A stretch of 5,519 nt of DNA, taken from the NCBI GenBank assembly GCA_031266315.1, contig JAISBG010000301.1:1-5519 (forward strand), in the 5' to 3' direction. This DNA comes from Planctomycetaceae bacterium. Lineage in GTDB: Bacteria > Planctomycetota > Planctomycetia > Pirellulales > Thermoguttaceae. Each line of letters begins with the position of its first letter. The first letter of the stretch is position 1. Below are positions 4,932 to 5,519 of the stretch, one piece after another. The notes under the pieces are model-generated. The model worked only from the letters and a program-made list of their open reading frames with translations, had not been told where the DNA came from and made no database searches. Made by a program: the position numbers and the translations under genes.

Positions 4932-5519
4932 ATGAAAACAATCCATTTCCCAACATTTCTTTTAACAGAATTATTGGCATCAATATTATTCTTAACCGGT
5001 TACGCTCAAGAGTTGGCAAAGAACAAAGACTTCCCCTTACACAATGCCGCACAGGAAGGCAACTTGGAAGTTGTCAAATCTCTTGTTGAAAAAGGAGCGG
5101 ACATCAACGCCAAAGATAATAACGGTAAAACTCCCATTTTCGATGCGGTACTTAGCGGGAACGTGGAAGTTGTGAAATATTTTGTCGAAAAGGGTGCGGA
5201 CGTCAACGCAAAAAACAGTTATGGTAATACTCCACTCTTCGATGTTGTTGCCTATTATGGACACACACATGAATACTCGGAAGTTGCTGAATATCTTGTT
5301 GAGAAAGGGGCAAACGTCAACGCAAAAAATGATTACGGCGAAACGATCCTCTTTACGGCGAGTAGTAATAACTTGGAAGTTGTGAAATATCTTGTTGAAA
5401 AAGGGGCAAGTGTCAACGTAAAAGACAACACAAAAGATAACGGCGAAATTCCCCTTTTCCATGCGGTACGTTGGAACCGTTTGGAAGTTGTCAAATATTT
5501 CGTTGAAAACGGAGCGGAT
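4932..5519 (+). CDS. Exported ankyrin-repeat protein, C-terminus cut by window edge
   Basis: The first 196 codons are present and the frame is open to the window end. Residues 1-25 look like a signal peptide: a lysine at position 2, a hydrophobic core FLLTELLASILFLTG, and probable cleavage after GYA before QELAK. Five ankyrin repeats follow at about 35-67, 68-100, 101-138, 139-173 and 174-196+, each with the helix-2 signature EVVKYLVEKGA and the turn ADVNAKN. Repeats 3 and 4 carry short insertions (HTHEY at 111-115, and extra residues around 166-170). Ankyrin repeats bind other proteins, so the role is probably scaffolding or target recognition outside the cytoplasm, and the partner is unknown. 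The ATG has only a weak upstream GAGAG. The repeats are also similar at DNA level, which suggests recent internal duplication. The family is sure, but the function is not. Confidence 0.88.
   Translation, partial: MKTIHFPTFLLTELLASILFLTGYAQELAKNKDFPLHNAAQEGNLEVVKSLVEKGADINAKDNNGKTPIFDAVLSGNVEVVKYFVEKGADVNAKNSYGNTPLFDVVAYYGHTHEYSEVAEYLVEKGANVNAKNDYGETILFTASSNNLEVVKYLVEKGASVNVKDNTKDNGEIPLFHAVRWNRLEVVKYFVENGAD
5064..5519 (+). repeat. Direct DNA repeats encoding the ankyrin units
   Basis: The stretch beginning GGAAGTTGT and continuing through GTTGAAAA to GTCAACG recurs with few changes at each ankyrin unit (starting near 5067, 5165, 5280, 5376 and 5482). Spacing is about 96-115 bp rather than a strict 99 bp because of insertions in the third and fourth units. 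Such near-identical units can change in number by recombination. Confidence 0.65.

Noticed and set aside
5037..5462. 141-codon minus-strand open frame antisense to the ankyrin gene
   Set aside because: It is the mirror of repetitive ankyrin codons. The plus strand has a signal peptide and a clear family match, so the minus frame is a shadow.

Overview
The window is a bacterial chromosomal segment. It carries two housekeeping genes on the minus strand (gyrA, cut by the left edge, and pckA) and a divergent plus-strand ankyrin-repeat gene cut by the right edge. No tRNA, rRNA, transposase or CRISPR array is visible. The organism cannot be named from this sequence alone. The GyrA breakage-reunion motif (GDVVIYPTL, then [14 protein letters not shown]), a missing Shine-Dalgarno at gyrA, and intergenic DNA packed with short dispersed repeats remind me of Planctomycetes or other PVC-group bacteria. 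That placement is tentative and rests on memory of those proteins.

Layout. Bases 1-2155 (minus) hold the first 718 codons of DNA gyrase subunit A, including the complete N-terminal catalytic part and the GyrA box that opens the C-terminal DNA-wrapping domain. Bases 2156-2738 are non-coding. They hold a likely gyrA promoter and a roughly 430-bp block bounded by 31-bp imperfect inverted repeats, which contains several smaller repeat types. Bases 2739-4331 (minus) hold a complete ATP-dependent phosphoenolpyruvate carboxykinase with every expected active-site motif. Bases 4332-4931 form a divergent intergenic region with likely pckA promoters, a likely plus-strand promoter and a second set of repeats. 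Bases 4932-5519 (plus) hold a signal peptide followed by five ankyrin repeats, the last one cut by the window edge.

The three genes do not form an evident pathway. GyrA acts in DNA topology, PckA in gluconeogenesis, and the ankyrin protein is probably an exported protein-binding scaffold. gyrA and pckA point the same way but are separated by 583 bp and each has its own promoter candidate, so they are probably not co-transcribed.

The most interesting signal is non-coding. A roughly 143-bp element made of consecutive hairpins occurs twice in the same orientation, on either side of pckA (2526-2667 and 4701-4844). Its first 10-bp stem differs between the copies at three base pairs, and all three are compensatory changes that keep the stem perfect. 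A separate 20-bp word is shared exactly, in inverted orientation, by the two intergenic regions. The GyrA quinolone-pocket residues are also non-canonical (Val and Pro where E. coli has Ser83 and Asp87).
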